From Gammaproteobacteria bacterium (GTDB lineage Bacteria; Pseudomonadota; Gammaproteobacteria; Enterobacterales; Aeromonadaceae), in the NCBI GenBank assembly GCA_018222825.1, contig JAAEZO010000012.1, positions 1-34,954 of the forward strand: a stretch of 34,954 nt of DNA, in the 5' to 3' direction. How positions within the stretch are numbered: position 1 is the stretch's first letter; every line of letters begins with the position of its first letter. The notes beneath the pieces are model-generated. The model saw only the letters and a list, made by a program, of their open reading frames with translations, was not told the DNA's origin and did no database searches. This document shows, in pieces, positions 15,573 through 26,114 of this stretch. Both the position numbers and the translations under genes were made by a program.

Positions 15573-16436
15573 TTAACGTAACCGTCGTTGCAGGCCGATG
15601 GCGATGATCACCACGGCGGCACCGAGGTAGACGTTAAGCGCCGGAAACTCCGCAAACAGCACCATGCCCATCAGGGTAACGAAGATCAGCCCCGAGTATT
15701 CGCTGGCGGCAATCTTGCTGGCATCGGCCATGGCATAGGCCAGAATGCAGATGCCCTGATAGATGATGCCGATAAGGCTGGCGCCAATCAGCAACAGCCA
15801 CACCTCCCCCGCCACCGGCTGCCAACCGGGCAGAGCCAGGGCAAAACTCACCGGTATGGCCAGCGCCTGGGTCAGAAAGAGCGTTGCCAGCACGGAGCGA
15901 CCCTGAGGCAGCCTGCGTACCAGCACGTTGCTGGCCGCCATCGAAAAGGCGGTCAGCAGCGCTACCCAGCCGGCCCAGTGCCATTCGGCCGGGTTCAACA
16001 CAATCAGAATGCCGCCAAAACCGAGCAGACTGATGATGTAAGCCGACAGCCTCACCTGTTCTTTACTCAGCAGTACCGCCAGCGGCAGCGTCATCAGCGG
16101 CGAGGCATAAAACACCGCGTTGGCGGTGGCCAGCGGCAGATAGATCAAGCTGATAAACACACAGGCCGACCCCATCAGCAGCAGGTGGCCACGCAGCAGA
16201 TGGATTTTCCACTGACCCCAGCCCTTCTTCTCGCGCGGCAGCCGCCACCAGAACGGCAGCAGCAGCGCCGAAGTCATCAGAAAGCGCAGCGCCACATACT
16301 GATACGGGGTCACCTCGGTCTGGCCCAGCAATTTGACCAGCACATCGCCGAACGAGATCATCAGGTTGCCCAGTACCAGCAGCAGTATCGCCAGCATCTG
16401 CCGGTCGGCCGCCAGGCGGCCCATCATGCGCTGCAT
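15573..16436 (-). CDS. EamA/DMT family transporter
   Basis: A 287-residue inner-membrane protein with about ten hydrophobic helices in two EamA (DUF6) repeats, a drug/metabolite transporter superfamily exporter. The first repeat contains GDVLVKLLGQ and TPYQYVALRFLMTSALLLPFW; the second includes SGLIFVTLMGMVLFAEFP near the C-terminus, typical of the family. I chose ATG 16436 with GGAG five bases upstream; a much longer in-frame frame to 16565 runs inside elaA and adds no membrane segment. The gene overlaps the elaA stop by 13 bases, so the two are coupled. The substrate is unknown. Confidence 0.9.
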   Translation of the reverse strand: MQRMMGRLAADRQMLAILLLVLGNLMISFGDVLVKLLGQTEVTPYQYVALRFLMTSALLLPFWWRLPREKKGWGQWKIHLLRGHLLLMGSACVFISLIYLPLATANAVFYASPLMTLPLAVLLSKEQVRLSAYIISLLGFGGILIVLNPAEWHWAGWVALLTAFSMAASNVLVRRLPQGRSVLATLFLTQALAIPVSFALALPGWQPVAGEVWLLLIGASLIGIIYQGICILAYAMADASKIAASEYSGLIFVTLMGMVLFAEFPALNVYLGAAVVIIAIGLQRRLR

Positions 16437-16882
16437 CTCAGCTCCATCTCCTGGTGGGGAATGCCATCTTCCAGGTATTCGTTGCCGAGTGGTACAAAGC
16501 CCAGACTTCGATAAAAGTCGCATACATAGGTCTGGGCGCTCAGCCTGACCGGGTAGCCGGGCCAAATCGCCTGCACCTCGGCCAATGCAGACTGCATCAG
16601 CTCACGTGCCAGCCCCTGCCCTCTCGCTTCGGCAGCCACTACCACCCGACCAATCCATACCTGATCGGCGGCCTGTACGCCGGGTCCCAGCAGGCGGGCC
16701 GTCGCTATCAGCTTTCCCTGCTGCCAGAGGTTGAGATGGCGGACCCCAGGGTTCAAATCCAGGCCGTCGAGATCCTGATAGGCGCAGTCCTGCTCCACCA
16801 CGAAAACCGCACAGCGCAGCGCCAGCATTTGATAAAGCTCAACCGGACTCAACTCGGTAAAAGAAGCACATTGCCAGCGCAT
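16424..16882 (-). CDS. elaA: ElaA-type GNAT N-acetyltransferase
   Basis: A 152-residue GNAT-fold acetyltransferase closely resembling E. coli ElaA (153): the ELSPVELYQMLALRCAVF start region, VVEQDCAYQDLDG, then the acetyl-CoA pyrophosphate-binding loop as AEARGQGLARELM (near residues 84-96), and the C-terminal EYLEDGIPHQEM block. The physiological acceptor of ElaA is not established. It is followed with overlap by the EamA transporter gene, and rlmB lies 32 bases upstream on the same strand. Confidence 0.92.
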   Translation of the reverse strand: MRWQCASFTELSPVELYQMLALRCAVFVVEQDCAYQDLDGLDLNPGVRHLNLWQQGKLIATARLLGPGVQAADQVWIGRVVVAAEARGQGLARELMQSALAEVQAIWPGYPVRLSAQTYVCDFYRSLGFVPLGNEYLEDGIPHQEMELRCSA

Positions 16883-16914
16883 GAAAGACCTCGACCAAAG
16901 CTGGAAAAACTTAA

Positions 16915-17649
16915 TTACCCGCGCTGACGCACCATTTCGAACAGGCAGACACCTGTTGCGACCGACACGTTCAGGCTGGACACGGAGCCGGCCATGGGAA
17001 TGCTGACCAGCTCGTCACAATGTTCACGCGTCAGGCGGCGCATGCCCTTGCCTTCGGCCCCCATCACCAACGCCAGGGCGCCACTGAGCTTGGCCTGATA
17101 CAGGCTGTGATCGGCCTCACCGGCGGTACCGACCACCCAGACACCTTGGTCCTGCAGTTGGCGCAGGGTACGCGACAGATTGGTAACCTGAAACAGCGGC
17201 ACCACTTCGGCGGCGCCACAGGCGACCTTGCGCACTACTGGGCCCAGGCTGGCAGACTTGTCTTTCGGCACGATAACGCCATGAACACCGGCGGCATCGG
17301 CGGTACGCAGGCAGGCACCCAGGTTGTGCGGGTCGGTCACTCCGTCCAGCACCAGCAGCAGGGGGTTGCTCTGGGCGGCAAGCAGCTTGTCCAGATCCGT
17401 CTCGTTCAGCATCGGCTGAGCCTTGACCTTGGCCACCACCCCCTGGTGCTGACCACCCTTGGCCTTGTTGTCCAGCGCCGCGCGGCTGGCGGGCTGGGCC
17501 TTGACACCCACTTCCAGCAGACGGGCCTGCAACGCGTTCAGGCGTTCGTCTTCACGGCCCTTGAGCAGCCACACTTCCAGCACCTGTTCCGGGTGAGCTT
17601 CCAGCAGGGCATCGAGGGCGTGAATGCCAAAAATCAGTTCATTACTCAT
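16915..17649 (-). CDS. rlmB: 23S rRNA (guanosine-2251-2'-O)-methyltransferase RlmB
   Basis: A SpoU/TrmH-type methyltransferase using SAM to 2'-O-methylate G2251 in the 23S P-loop. From ATG 17649 it has 244 residues (E. coli 243) and begins [17 protein letters not shown]. An N-terminal L30e-like substrate-binding domain is followed by the knotted SPOUT domain with [27 protein letters not shown] and [16 protein letters not shown], the three family motifs. A longer frame to 17706 runs back over the terminator hairpin and is unlikely. It follows rnr, as in E. coli. Confidence 0.96.
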   Translation of the reverse strand: MSNELIFGIHALDALLEAHPEQVLEVWLLKGREDERLNALQARLLEVGVKAQPASRAALDNKAKGGQHQGVVAKVKAQPMLNETDLDKLLAAQSNPLLLVLDGVTDPHNLGACLRTADAAGVHGVIVPKDKSASLGPVVRKVACGAAEVVPLFQVTNLSRTLRQLQDQGVWVVGTAGEADHSLYQAKLSGALALVMGAEGKGMRRLTREHCDELVSIPMAGSVSSLNVSVATGVCLFEMVRQRG

Positions 17650-17674
17650 GGGTTCTTCTCGAAATATGGTGTTG

Positions 17675-17710
17675 ATAAAAATAGGAAGGGTCGGCATAAA
17701 AGCCAACCCT
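17675..17710 (-). terminator. Weak terminator between rnr and rlmB
   Basis: On the minus strand a nine-pair stem (complement of 17702-17710 with 17687-17695, one G-U pair) has a loop TTTTAT and is followed by the T-rich TCCTATTTTTATC. It lies after the rnr stop and before the rlmB start, so it would attenuate rather than block read-through if the two are cotranscribed. Confidence 0.55.
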
Positions 17711-17736
17711 CCTCGTTAACAAACTGACCTCAGGCG

Positions 17737-20067
17737 TTAACGGCGCTTTCTGCCACCCTTGGGCTTGTTACCGCTTTTGCCTTCTGCCGGCTTGGCCTCG
17801 GGCTTGGCGCCACTCTTGGGCTTGGCACGCTGACGGGATCTCAGGTTCTTGGCACCCTTGCCGCTTTTGGCGCCGGCCGGCAGCGGTTCTTCCACGGTTT
17901 CGAAGTCGATCTTGCGATCATCCAGATTCACCGCCATCACCTTGACCTTGATCTTGTCACCCAGACGATAACGACGACGGAAGTTCTCGCCGATCAGCGT
18001 CTGACGCGCCGGATCAAACTGGTAGTAGTCGTTCTGCAGGCTGGAAATATGCACCAGACCGTCGATATGGATTTCGTCCAGTCGCACGAAGAAACCGAAG
18101 CCGGTGACGTTGGCGATGGTACCGCCAAATTCACTGCCCACATGGTCAAGCATGTATTCGCACTTGAGCCAGTCGGCCACGTCGCGGGTGGCGTCATCGG
18201 CACGGCGCTCGGTGGTAGAGCAATGATCGCCCATGGGCGCGACTTCATCGTACTGGTAAGGCACACCACCGGTTTTGTTGCTGGTATCGCCCTGCAGTTT
18301 GCCCAGTTGTGCCTTGATGGCTCTGTGCAATACCAGATCCGGATAACGACGAATGGGCGAGGTGAAGTGAGCATAAGACTTCAGCGCCAGGCCGAAGTGA
18401 CCCATGTTGTCGGCCTGATAAACCGCCTGCTTCATGGATCGCAGTAGCATGGTCTGGATCAGCTCCGCATCGGGTCTGTCCTTTATCTGCTCGGCCAGCA
18501 GGGCGTAATCCGCCGGCTCCGGCTCCAGGCCGCCTTTCAGCTCCAGACCCAGTTCGCCAAGGAAGCTGCGGAAACCGGTCAGCTTCTCTTCACCCGGCTT
18601 GTCGTGCACCCGGAACAGGGCGTGGGCATCCTGCTTTTCGATAAAGCGGGCGGCCGCCACGTTGGCCATGATCATGCATTCTTCGATGATCTTGTGGGCG
18701 TCGTTGCGCACCACCGGCACGATTTGCTCGATCTTGCGCTGGGGGTTGAACACGAAGCGGGTTTCTTCGCTTTCGAATTCTACCGCACCGCGCTGATGAC
18801 GTGCTTCTTTCATCGCCAGATACAGCTGACCCAGGTTTTCCAGATGAGGCACCAGCGGAGCATAACGCTCGCGCAGGGTTTCATCTCCTTTGAGCATCGC
18901 CGCTACCTTGTTGTAGGTAAGGCGGGCATGGGAGTTCATCACCGCTTCGTAGAACTTGAAGCCGGACAGCTTGCCGCTGGCAGAAATGGTCATCTCCGCC
19001 ACCATGCACAGCCGATCAACCTGCGGGTTGAGCGAGCACAGGCCGTTGGACAACACCTCGGGCAGCATGGGGATCACCTGCTCGGGGAAGTACACCGAGT
19101 TACCACGCAGATAGCCTTCGTTATCCAGTGCCGTGCCGGGGCGTACGTAGTAGGACACATCGGCGATGGCCACCCACAGTCGCCAGCCACCGGACGTCTT
19201 GGGCTGACAATAAACGGCGTCATCAAAGTCTCGAGCGTCTTCGCCGTCGATGGTGACCAGCGGCAGATCACGCAGATCCTTGCGGCCCAGCTTGGCCTCT
19301 TCCGGCACCTGCTCGGTCAGCTTGGCAATTTCCTGCTTCACTTCTTCCGGCCACACATGGGGAATACCGTGAGTACGCAGGGCAATTTCAATTTCCATGC
19401 CCGGGTCCATGGTTTCACCCAGCACTTCGACCACTTTACCTACACCGGTCATACGCTTGGTTGGACGCTGGCTGATGGCAATGACCACCACCTGGCCCAT
19501 GCGCGCGCCCATGGTCTCACCCTGCGGGATCAGGATATCCTGCGCGATGCGGCTGTCGTCCGGCACCACATAGCTGACGCCGTTCTCCACGAAGTAGCGG
19601 CCAACCACTTCCAGGTCACGAGATTCCAGCAAACGTACGACCCGCGCCTCGCGCCGGCCTCTGGAGTCGATACGCAACGGCTGCACCAGCGCATGGTCGC
19701 CATGCATCAGGGCATCCATCTCGCGCTGAGAAAGAAACAGGTCATCGCCGCCGTCTTCCGGGCGCAGAAAACCGAACCCTTCCCGGTGGCCGATGACACG
19801 ACCTTTGATCAGGTTGAGCTTTTCGGGCAGGGCGTAACACTTGTTACGGGTGAACACCAACTGGCCATCCCGCTCCATGGCGCGCAGGCGGCGACGCAGG
19901 GCTTCGGCCTGCTCTTCTCCGTCCAGCTCCAGTTCGGCAAAGATGTCATCACGCGAAACCGGCGTTTGCTTAGCTTTAATGAGTTCAATAATAAATTCCC
20001 GGCTGGGAATGGGGTTTTCGTATTTTTCGGCTTCCCGCTTCAGGAAGGGATCTTGTTGTTCTGACAT
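17737..20067 (-). CDS. rnr: Exoribonuclease RNase R
   Basis: A 3'-to-5' processive exoribonuclease of the RNase II family able to degrade structured RNA, important in rRNA quality control and at low temperature. From ATG 20067 the protein has 776 residues. Order of parts: N-terminal helix-turn-helix region ([27 protein letters not shown]), cold-shock domains ([20 protein letters not shown]), the RNB catalytic domain with metal-binding Asp residues in [13 protein letters not shown], the S1 domain ([22 protein letters not shown]) and a Lys/Arg-rich tail. The upstream ATG at 20079 lacks a ribosome site, and E. coli RNase R begins at the equivalent MS-QDPF. rlmB follows. Confidence 0.97.
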   Translation of the reverse strand: MSEQQDPFLKREAEKYENPIPSREFIIELIKAKQTPVSRDDIFAELELDGEEQAEALRRRLRAMERDGQLVFTRNKCYALPEKLNLIKGRVIGHREGFGFLRPEDGGDDLFLSQREMDALMHGDHALVQPLRIDSRGRREARVVRLLESRDLEVVGRYFVENGVSYVVPDDSRIAQDILIPQGETMGARMGQVVVIAISQRPTKRMTGVGKVVEVLGETMDPGMEIEIALRTHGIPHVWPEEVKQEIAKLTEQVPEEAKLGRKDLRDLPLVTIDGEDARDFDDAVYCQPKTSGGWRLWVAIADVSYYVRPGTALDNEGYLRGNSVYFPEQVIPMLPEVLSNGLCSLNPQVDRLCMVAEMTISASGKLSGFKFYEAVMNSHARLTYNKVAAMLKGDETLRERYAPLVPHLENLGQLYLAMKEARHQRGAVEFESEETRFVFNPQRKIEQIVPVVRNDAHKIIEECMIMANVAAARFIEKQDAHALFRVHDKPGEEKLTGFRSFLGELGLELKGGLEPEPADYALLAEQIKDRPDAELIQTMLLRSMKQAVYQADNMGHFGLALKSYAHFTSPIRRYPDLVLHRAIKAQLGKLQGDTSNKTGGVPYQYDEVAPMGDHCSTTERRADDATRDVADWLKCEYMLDHVGSEFGGTIANVTGFGFFVRLDEIHIDGLVHISSLQNDYYQFDPARQTLIGENFRRRYRLGDKIKVKVMAVNLDDRKIDFETVEEPLPAGAKSGKGAKNLRSRQRAKPKSGAKPEAKPAEGKSGNKPKGGRKRR

Positions 20068-20126
20068 AAAGTGGTCCATTTGAGCACTGCAATAAGGGAA
20101 GTATATCTAAAGGATAAGAATAACGA

Positions 20127-20179
20127 GTGACAAAGCGCCCGGTTAAGCCAGTGCTGCTTGAACCGGGCGCCGTTGTCAC
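20127..20179 (-). terminator. Long hairpin after luxS, probable terminator
   Basis: Nested arms: GTGACAA/TTGTCAC (20127-20133, 20173-20179), GCGCCCGGTT/AACCGGGCGC (20135-20144, 20161-20170) and AAGC/GCTT, about 21 pairs in all. On the minus strand it follows the luxS stop and is succeeded by the moderately T-rich TCGTTATTCTTATCC. The missing run of T residues leaves some doubt. Confidence 0.6.
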
Positions 20180-20198
20180 GAGGGGAAGCCGCTTGTCA

Positions 20199-20708
20199 TT
20201 ACAGAGATTTCAGCATCTCTTCCGGCAACGCCAGCGTCTGGTTGCTGTTCACACCAATGCCACGTTCGATGATATTGCGCGCTATGGCCTTGGCCTCGTC
20301 CAGCGAGTGCATCACGAAGGTGCCGCACTGATATTCATTCAGCTCGGGGATCTGTGACTGGTTTTCCACCTTCAGCACATCTTCCATCGCCGCCTTCCAG
20401 GCCGCTACCACGCGCTGCTCGTCCGGTGCGCCGACCAGGCTCATGTAAAAGCCGGTACGACAGCCCATGGGCGACAAGTCGATGATTTCGACGCCGTCAC
20501 CATTGAGATGATTACGCATAAAGCCGGCGAACAGGTGCTCCAGAGTATGGATGCCCTTTTCGGACAGGATTTCCTGGTTCGGCAGGCAGAAACGCAGATC
20601 AAACACGGTAATGGTGTCGTTATGAGGCGTGGCCATGGTTTTGGCTACCCGCACCGCCGGTGCTTCCATTCGGGTATGGTCGACGGTAAAACTGTCCAGC
20701 AGTGGCAT
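20199..20708 (-). CDS. luxS: S-ribosylhomocysteine lyase LuxS
   Basis: Cleaves S-ribosylhomocysteine to homocysteine and DPD, the precursor of autoinducer 2, in the activated methyl cycle. All 169 residues are recognisable: the metal site HTLEH (His54, Glu57, His58) and Cys128 in QCGTF, with catalytic Cys83 in [16 protein letters not shown] precedes ATG 20708 at eight bases. In E. coli and vibrios it is next to gshA; here it stands between rnr and glnB. A hairpin follows its stop; the upstream gap holds a heptad repeat tract. Confidence 0.98.
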   Translation of the reverse strand: MPLLDSFTVDHTRMEAPAVRVAKTMATPHNDTITVFDLRFCLPNQEILSEKGIHTLEHLFAGFMRNHLNGDGVEIIDLSPMGCRTGFYMSLVGAPDEQRVVAAWKAAMEDVLKVENQSQIPELNEYQCGTFVMHSLDEAKAIARNIIERGIGVNSNQTLALPEEMLKSL

Positions 20709-20771
20709 ATGTTATTCCTTGATTCGATGTTAATAAGCAATTGTGACAAAAAAGCCGGTCTGTTGAAACTA

Positions 20772-20841
20772 GGGATTGGGGAATAAGGATTGGGGAAGAG
20801 CACACCACTCCCTATTCCCTGCTCCCTAATCCCTATTCCCC
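20772..20841. repeat. Heptad repeat / inverted repeat with G-quadruplex potential
   Basis: On the minus strand, five G-tracts (complements of 20838-20841, 20831-20833, 20824-20826, 20817-20819, 20810-20812) are separated by exactly four bases each, giving (GGGAATA)-like 7-base units. This satisfies the simple G3+N1-7 quadruplex rule. The facing part (20778-20796) is an imperfect inverted copy of 20823-20841 (17 of 19 Watson-Crick pairs plus one G-T). The element starts five bases after the glnB stop, so it would lie in the glnB 3' UTR. Confidence 0.8.
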
Positions 20842-20845
20842 GCTT

Positions 20846-22814
<1,969 letters not shown>

Positions 22815-22863
22815 GGATTTGTCTGTCGTTAAGATGGCTATAGCAGCATAGTAATGAAAGACA

Positions 22864-22882
22864 GAGGCCTTGTCAGGCCCCT
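22864..22882 (-). terminator. Possible terminator of the minor pilin operon
   Basis: On the minus strand, GGCCT/AGGCC (five pairs, four-base loop) follows the stop of the large pilV-like gene and is succeeded by a pyrimidine-rich TCTGTCTTTCATT. The stem is short, so termination efficiency is doubtful. Confidence 0.4.
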
Positions 22883-22894
22883 ATAAGTATGAGT

Positions 22895-24958
22895 TTAGTT
22901 GCATGTACCCGGCAGGGAGTTACCGTTAGGCCGGTTGATCACCGCCAGCAGACAGCCACCAGCAATGGATTTACTACCACCCTGGCTGGTGTTGACCGAG
23001 ACCTTCCAAGGGCTGGCCGGCAGTACAACTTCATAACCGGCTGGAACCGTAGCCGTCAGTGTAGCTTCGGCTCCATTGTTCGCATAACAGTTATAGGCAA
23101 GAGAAAGGTTGCCTTTATCATCACCCGGCCCTGAAGTTTGGGTAGATCCACAGCGGGTAGAAGAAGGTATACCGGGCTGAGTAAAGCCCACCTGTACCTG
23201 GCTTAACTGAGTATCGCTGCATGCCAGCTCGGTCACCGTAGCGTCAACCGTTTCATAGGTGATGCACTTTATCTTCCCGGTTACACTGACCTTTCCGGCA
23301 ACCGTTTGCACCGAGACATCGAGCGAGGAGCTTTTAACATCTGTTGTTTCAAACGTAGACAGAGGCTTGAAAGAGGTGATACCGCTGTTACTGCGCCGAA
23401 TGGTGGCACTAATGGTGGCCGAAGTCCCCTCCTTGAGGGCATTGATCAGGCCCCGGCTGTAAGTACCATAGTATTGCTGGCTACTGTCCACCATGGTCTG
23501 CACAGAATCACTGGTCACGCTAACGTTCGTGATGATGTCACTCTTCCAATCCGCCAACAGGGTCAGGTTTACGTCATAAAAAGGCATAAATTTCAGTAGG
23601 TTGTCGGGAGATGCATCGGCATCGCCGCCCATGACGCCATCCTTCAGATACCGGCGATATTCCGGCGAAATAATATCGACATAGATACCCCGCGCCATCA
23701 ATTGAGCCGGGCCTGGCGCAACATCCATCATATTGGTTGTCGAAGTCGCCAGGCCGCTATTCGCCAGATAAGCCGAAAAAGAAATGGGGGTTGAATAAGT
23801 CTGGTTATTATAATTCCCCTCGGCCTTTATCTGACCGCGAATATAATCGGTGACAACTTTTTTTACATAACTCTGATAGGCAGACAGCACTCCGCTATCG
23901 GCAAAAATACTGGCATCAAAGATATTCAACGCCACCAGATTCCAGTCGTTGGCCATTTCATAAAAGCCGTTGATACGCACCAGGCGGCAGGCTTCAAGAT
24001 AGCTATTGCCTTCAATGGTTGCGAGCGTATCCCCTGCGGTATAATGGCCGTGAGGAGGGACGTTATGTCGCTTAATCGCATCATACCAATGGCTGAACTT
24101 ATTCTCGGGGCCATCGAAGTGACTGGTACAGCAAATGGTACACAAGGGATCCTGGTTCTGCTGCGGTACACCGGTCATCTTGCTCGCATTTTCCCCTTTT
24201 ACCCAGTATGAAAGCCCGGATACGACCGCCCGCTTCGACGGTAAATAGGCTACTTTGCTGGTGCTGAGCTTGCAGTTACAGGAGACTGTTACCATGTCCT
24301 GCACCTGGAATTTCTTGTAGCTGCCGTTATACGCATTGGTATCGAGCGCCACCCTGAGACTATCAGTTCCACCCAGTTGAGCCAGCTTGGGCAAGGGACG
24401 ACTGGTTTCCTGCGTAATACCATCTCCCAGACTAATAGGAATGACGCTAGGCACAGTACCCGGGTTATGCACGACATCGGGCCCGCCAAAGCCCAGTCCC
24501 TGATTGGCAGCACCGGTGCCGAAAGGGCCTCCGCCAAGAGACTGATTAGGCGAGATCACCGACGCCAGGGTAAAATTTTGTTTCACGCCGGGATCGTCCC
24601 AGTCGACGGTGACCGTTACTTCTTTTTTTCCCGAAGTAATCCCACTCAGGAGCGGTGACATCCAGGCCGAGCCGTCCCAGCCATAATCATCCACCGTCCA
24701 GTCGAGTTCGTAGGTGACTCCATCCAGCGCCGTTGATTCGCTCCCACTGACGATGTTCTGGTATCCCTGCAGATTCCTAAAATACCTGAGTTCATCCAGC
24801 TTGGATTCGGCCAGCCGCAGGGCTACCTCCCGATTACGGCCATCCCGGCTGTACTCCAGATAACTCTTGTTCAGTTGCAGTAACGAGCCTGCCGTAACCG
24901 CCACCACGATAAAGGCAATCATCACCTCGATCAGGCCGAACCCTTGTTGCCGTTTCAT
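22895..24958 (-). CDS. Giant PilV-like minor pilin, possible pilus-tip protein
   Basis: A 687-residue protein with a type IV prepilin N-terminus: leader MKRQQG, cleavage before Phe, Glu5 (FGLIE) and a hydrophobic helix to about residue 28. The N-terminal 130 residues read like PilV (LRLAESKLDELRYFRN). Usual PilV proteins are only about 150-200 residues. The rest is a large region I do not recognise, with 12 Cys, among them CNC (227-229) and CTICCTSH (273-280), followed by His290, His298, His303 and His305, then Ser/Thr-rich beta-like sequence to the C-terminus, where several spaced Cys suggest disulfides. GGAGG lies four bases before ATG 24958. It is the last gene of the fimT-pilW-pilX operon and occupies the place where other species carry pilY1. 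The tip or adhesin role is inference. Confidence 0.82.
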   Translation of the reverse strand: MKRQQGFGLIEVMIAFIVVAVTAGSLLQLNKSYLEYSRDGRNREVALRLAESKLDELRYFRNLQGYQNIVSGSESTALDGVTYELDWTVDDYGWDGSAWMSPLLSGITSGKKEVTVTVDWDDPGVKQNFTLASVISPNQSLGGGPFGTGAANQGLGFGGPDVVHNPGTVPSVIPISLGDGITQETSRPLPKLAQLGGTDSLRVALDTNAYNGSYKKFQVQDMVTVSCNCKLSTSKVAYLPSKRAVVSGLSYWVKGENASKMTGVPQQNQDPLCTICCTSHFDGPENKFSHWYDAIKRHNVPPHGHYTAGDTLATIEGNSYLEACRLVRINGFYEMANDWNLVALNIFDASIFADSGVLSAYQSYVKKVVTDYIRGQIKAEGNYNNQTYSTPISFSAYLANSGLATSTTNMMDVAPGPAQLMARGIYVDIISPEYRRYLKDGVMGGDADASPDNLLKFMPFYDVNLTLLADWKSDIITNVSVTSDSVQTMVDSSQQYYGTYSRGLINALKEGTSATISATIRRSNSGITSFKPLSTFETTDVKSSSLDVSVQTVAGKVSVTGKIKCITYETVDATVTELACSDTQLSQVQVGFTQPGIPSSTRCGSTQTSGPGDDKGNLSLAYNCYANNGAEATLTATVPAGYEVVLPASPWKVSVNTSQGGSKSIAGGCLLAVINRPNGNSLPGTCN

Positions 24959-24969
24959 GCTGCCTCCTG

Positions 24970-26112
24970 CTACCAGTCTTTCCAGCTACCGGGAACCGTG
25001 CTGAGAGTGACGAAGGGATTTTCTCCCCCACCACTACTGCCATTACAGGCCGACAAATTGCACATGACTTCCTGATCGTAGATAGAGTCATAATTACCAC
25101 TTGGCAACTCTATCTCGTTGTAATTGGAGATCATGGAACCATAAAACTTAGTTTCACCATTCAATTTAATCTTGTAATCATTCCCGTCAGTCGAATCTGA
25201 ATCATAGGCAAAAATCAATCCATAAAAACTACCATTGCCATTAATCATTAGCGTTGAATCCTTGATTACGACCATAACCGGGGCCGACTTTGAACCCATT
25301 GGGCTTAAAGTACAATCTGATGTTCCTTCAACAATAAAAAGCCCCGCCCCGCCAGTAATCAACGGATCATTGCAGGAATCCACTATTGCGGTGGCTAGTT
25401 TCTCGACATTTATCCACCCTTCGGGAGTATCAGGCTCACCGAAAAGATAATCGACAAGATCACCAGGAAAGCCGGCATCGTTTTCTACGATATCCGGACC
25501 TTTGACGGTGTTACTACCATCTTTATAGCTATAGGCATTGTTTGTCGTGCAGCCTGCTGCATAAGCCTGCTGACTACAGGTTTGTGCGCTTCCCCCCATA
25601 TTGACTTCTTTATTTGACCAGACGGAAACCGGTACGCCGGGGCCACCGCCATTTGGGTTACCCACTACAGTAATGTTTCCGTTGGTCGGTAGATTACCAG
25701 CAACCAGCATGGGCGCCGCTGGCCCGGAGTGATTGGGGTTGAGAATGCTGCGCTCGGCCACCTGCACGCTGATGCGGGTCTGGCCGCCACCGGGCAATGT
25801 GGCCACCGACAGGATGTCGATTACGCCCGGAGTAATCGCGTTGGGGGTCATGGTGACGCTGTAGCTCGCCTGGGCCGCCGAGCTGGCTACGGTTCCCGAG
25901 GCGCCCGATGCCGTCGAGTCAACCTTGAGCCAAGCCATGGCTTCGGCTATCCCCTGTTCGGCGGCCGCATGCGCCACCCGGTACTCGATTTCGTTGAGTG
26001 CTATGCGTTTTTCAGACACCAACGCCTTGCCGATAAATACCGATACCGACACCAGAATCGACACCAGCATCAGCGTTATGGTCAGGGTGGTAAATCCGTT
26101 TACCTTATTCAT
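24970..26112 (-). CDS. PilX-like minor pilin lacking Glu5
   Basis: A 380-residue prepilin-like protein. The N-terminus MNKVNG-FTTLTITLMLVSIL resembles PilX/GspK-type minor pilins, but position 5 of the mature chain is Thr, not Glu. Residues 30-130 follow the PilX pattern (AAAEQGIAEAMAWL). The C-terminal part is Gly/Asn-rich with short beta-strand repeats (GSFYGLIFAYD ... KFYGSMIS) and scattered Cys pairs. Start ATG 26112 lies two bases after the pilW stop. The base composition changes sharply inside the gene: by hand count 68% G+C at 25741-25800 against about 32% at 25141-25260. It may cap or prime the pilus tip as GspK does in type II secretion; this is inference. Confidence 0.82.
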   Translation of the reverse strand: MNKVNGFTTLTITLMLVSILVSVSVFIGKALVSEKRIALNEIEYRVAHAAAEQGIAEAMAWLKVDSTASGASGTVASSAAQASYSVTMTPNAITPGVIDILSVATLPGGGQTRISVQVAERSILNPNHSGPAAPMLVAGNLPTNGNITVVGNPNGGGPGVPVSVWSNKEVNMGGSAQTCSQQAYAAGCTTNNAYSYKDGSNTVKGPDIVENDAGFPGDLVDYLFGEPDTPEGWINVEKLATAIVDSCNDPLITGGAGLFIVEGTSDCTLSPMGSKSAPVMVVIKDSTLMINGNGSFYGLIFAYDSDSTDGNDYKIKLNGETKFYGSMISNYNEIELPSGNYDSIYDQEVMCNLSACNGSSGGGENPFVTLSTVPGSWKDW

Positions 26113-26114
26113 GA

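Noticed and set aside
24117-24142. c-type heme site in the giant pilin
   Set aside because: The motif is CxxCCxxH, not CXXCH; the spacing does not fit covalent heme attachment.
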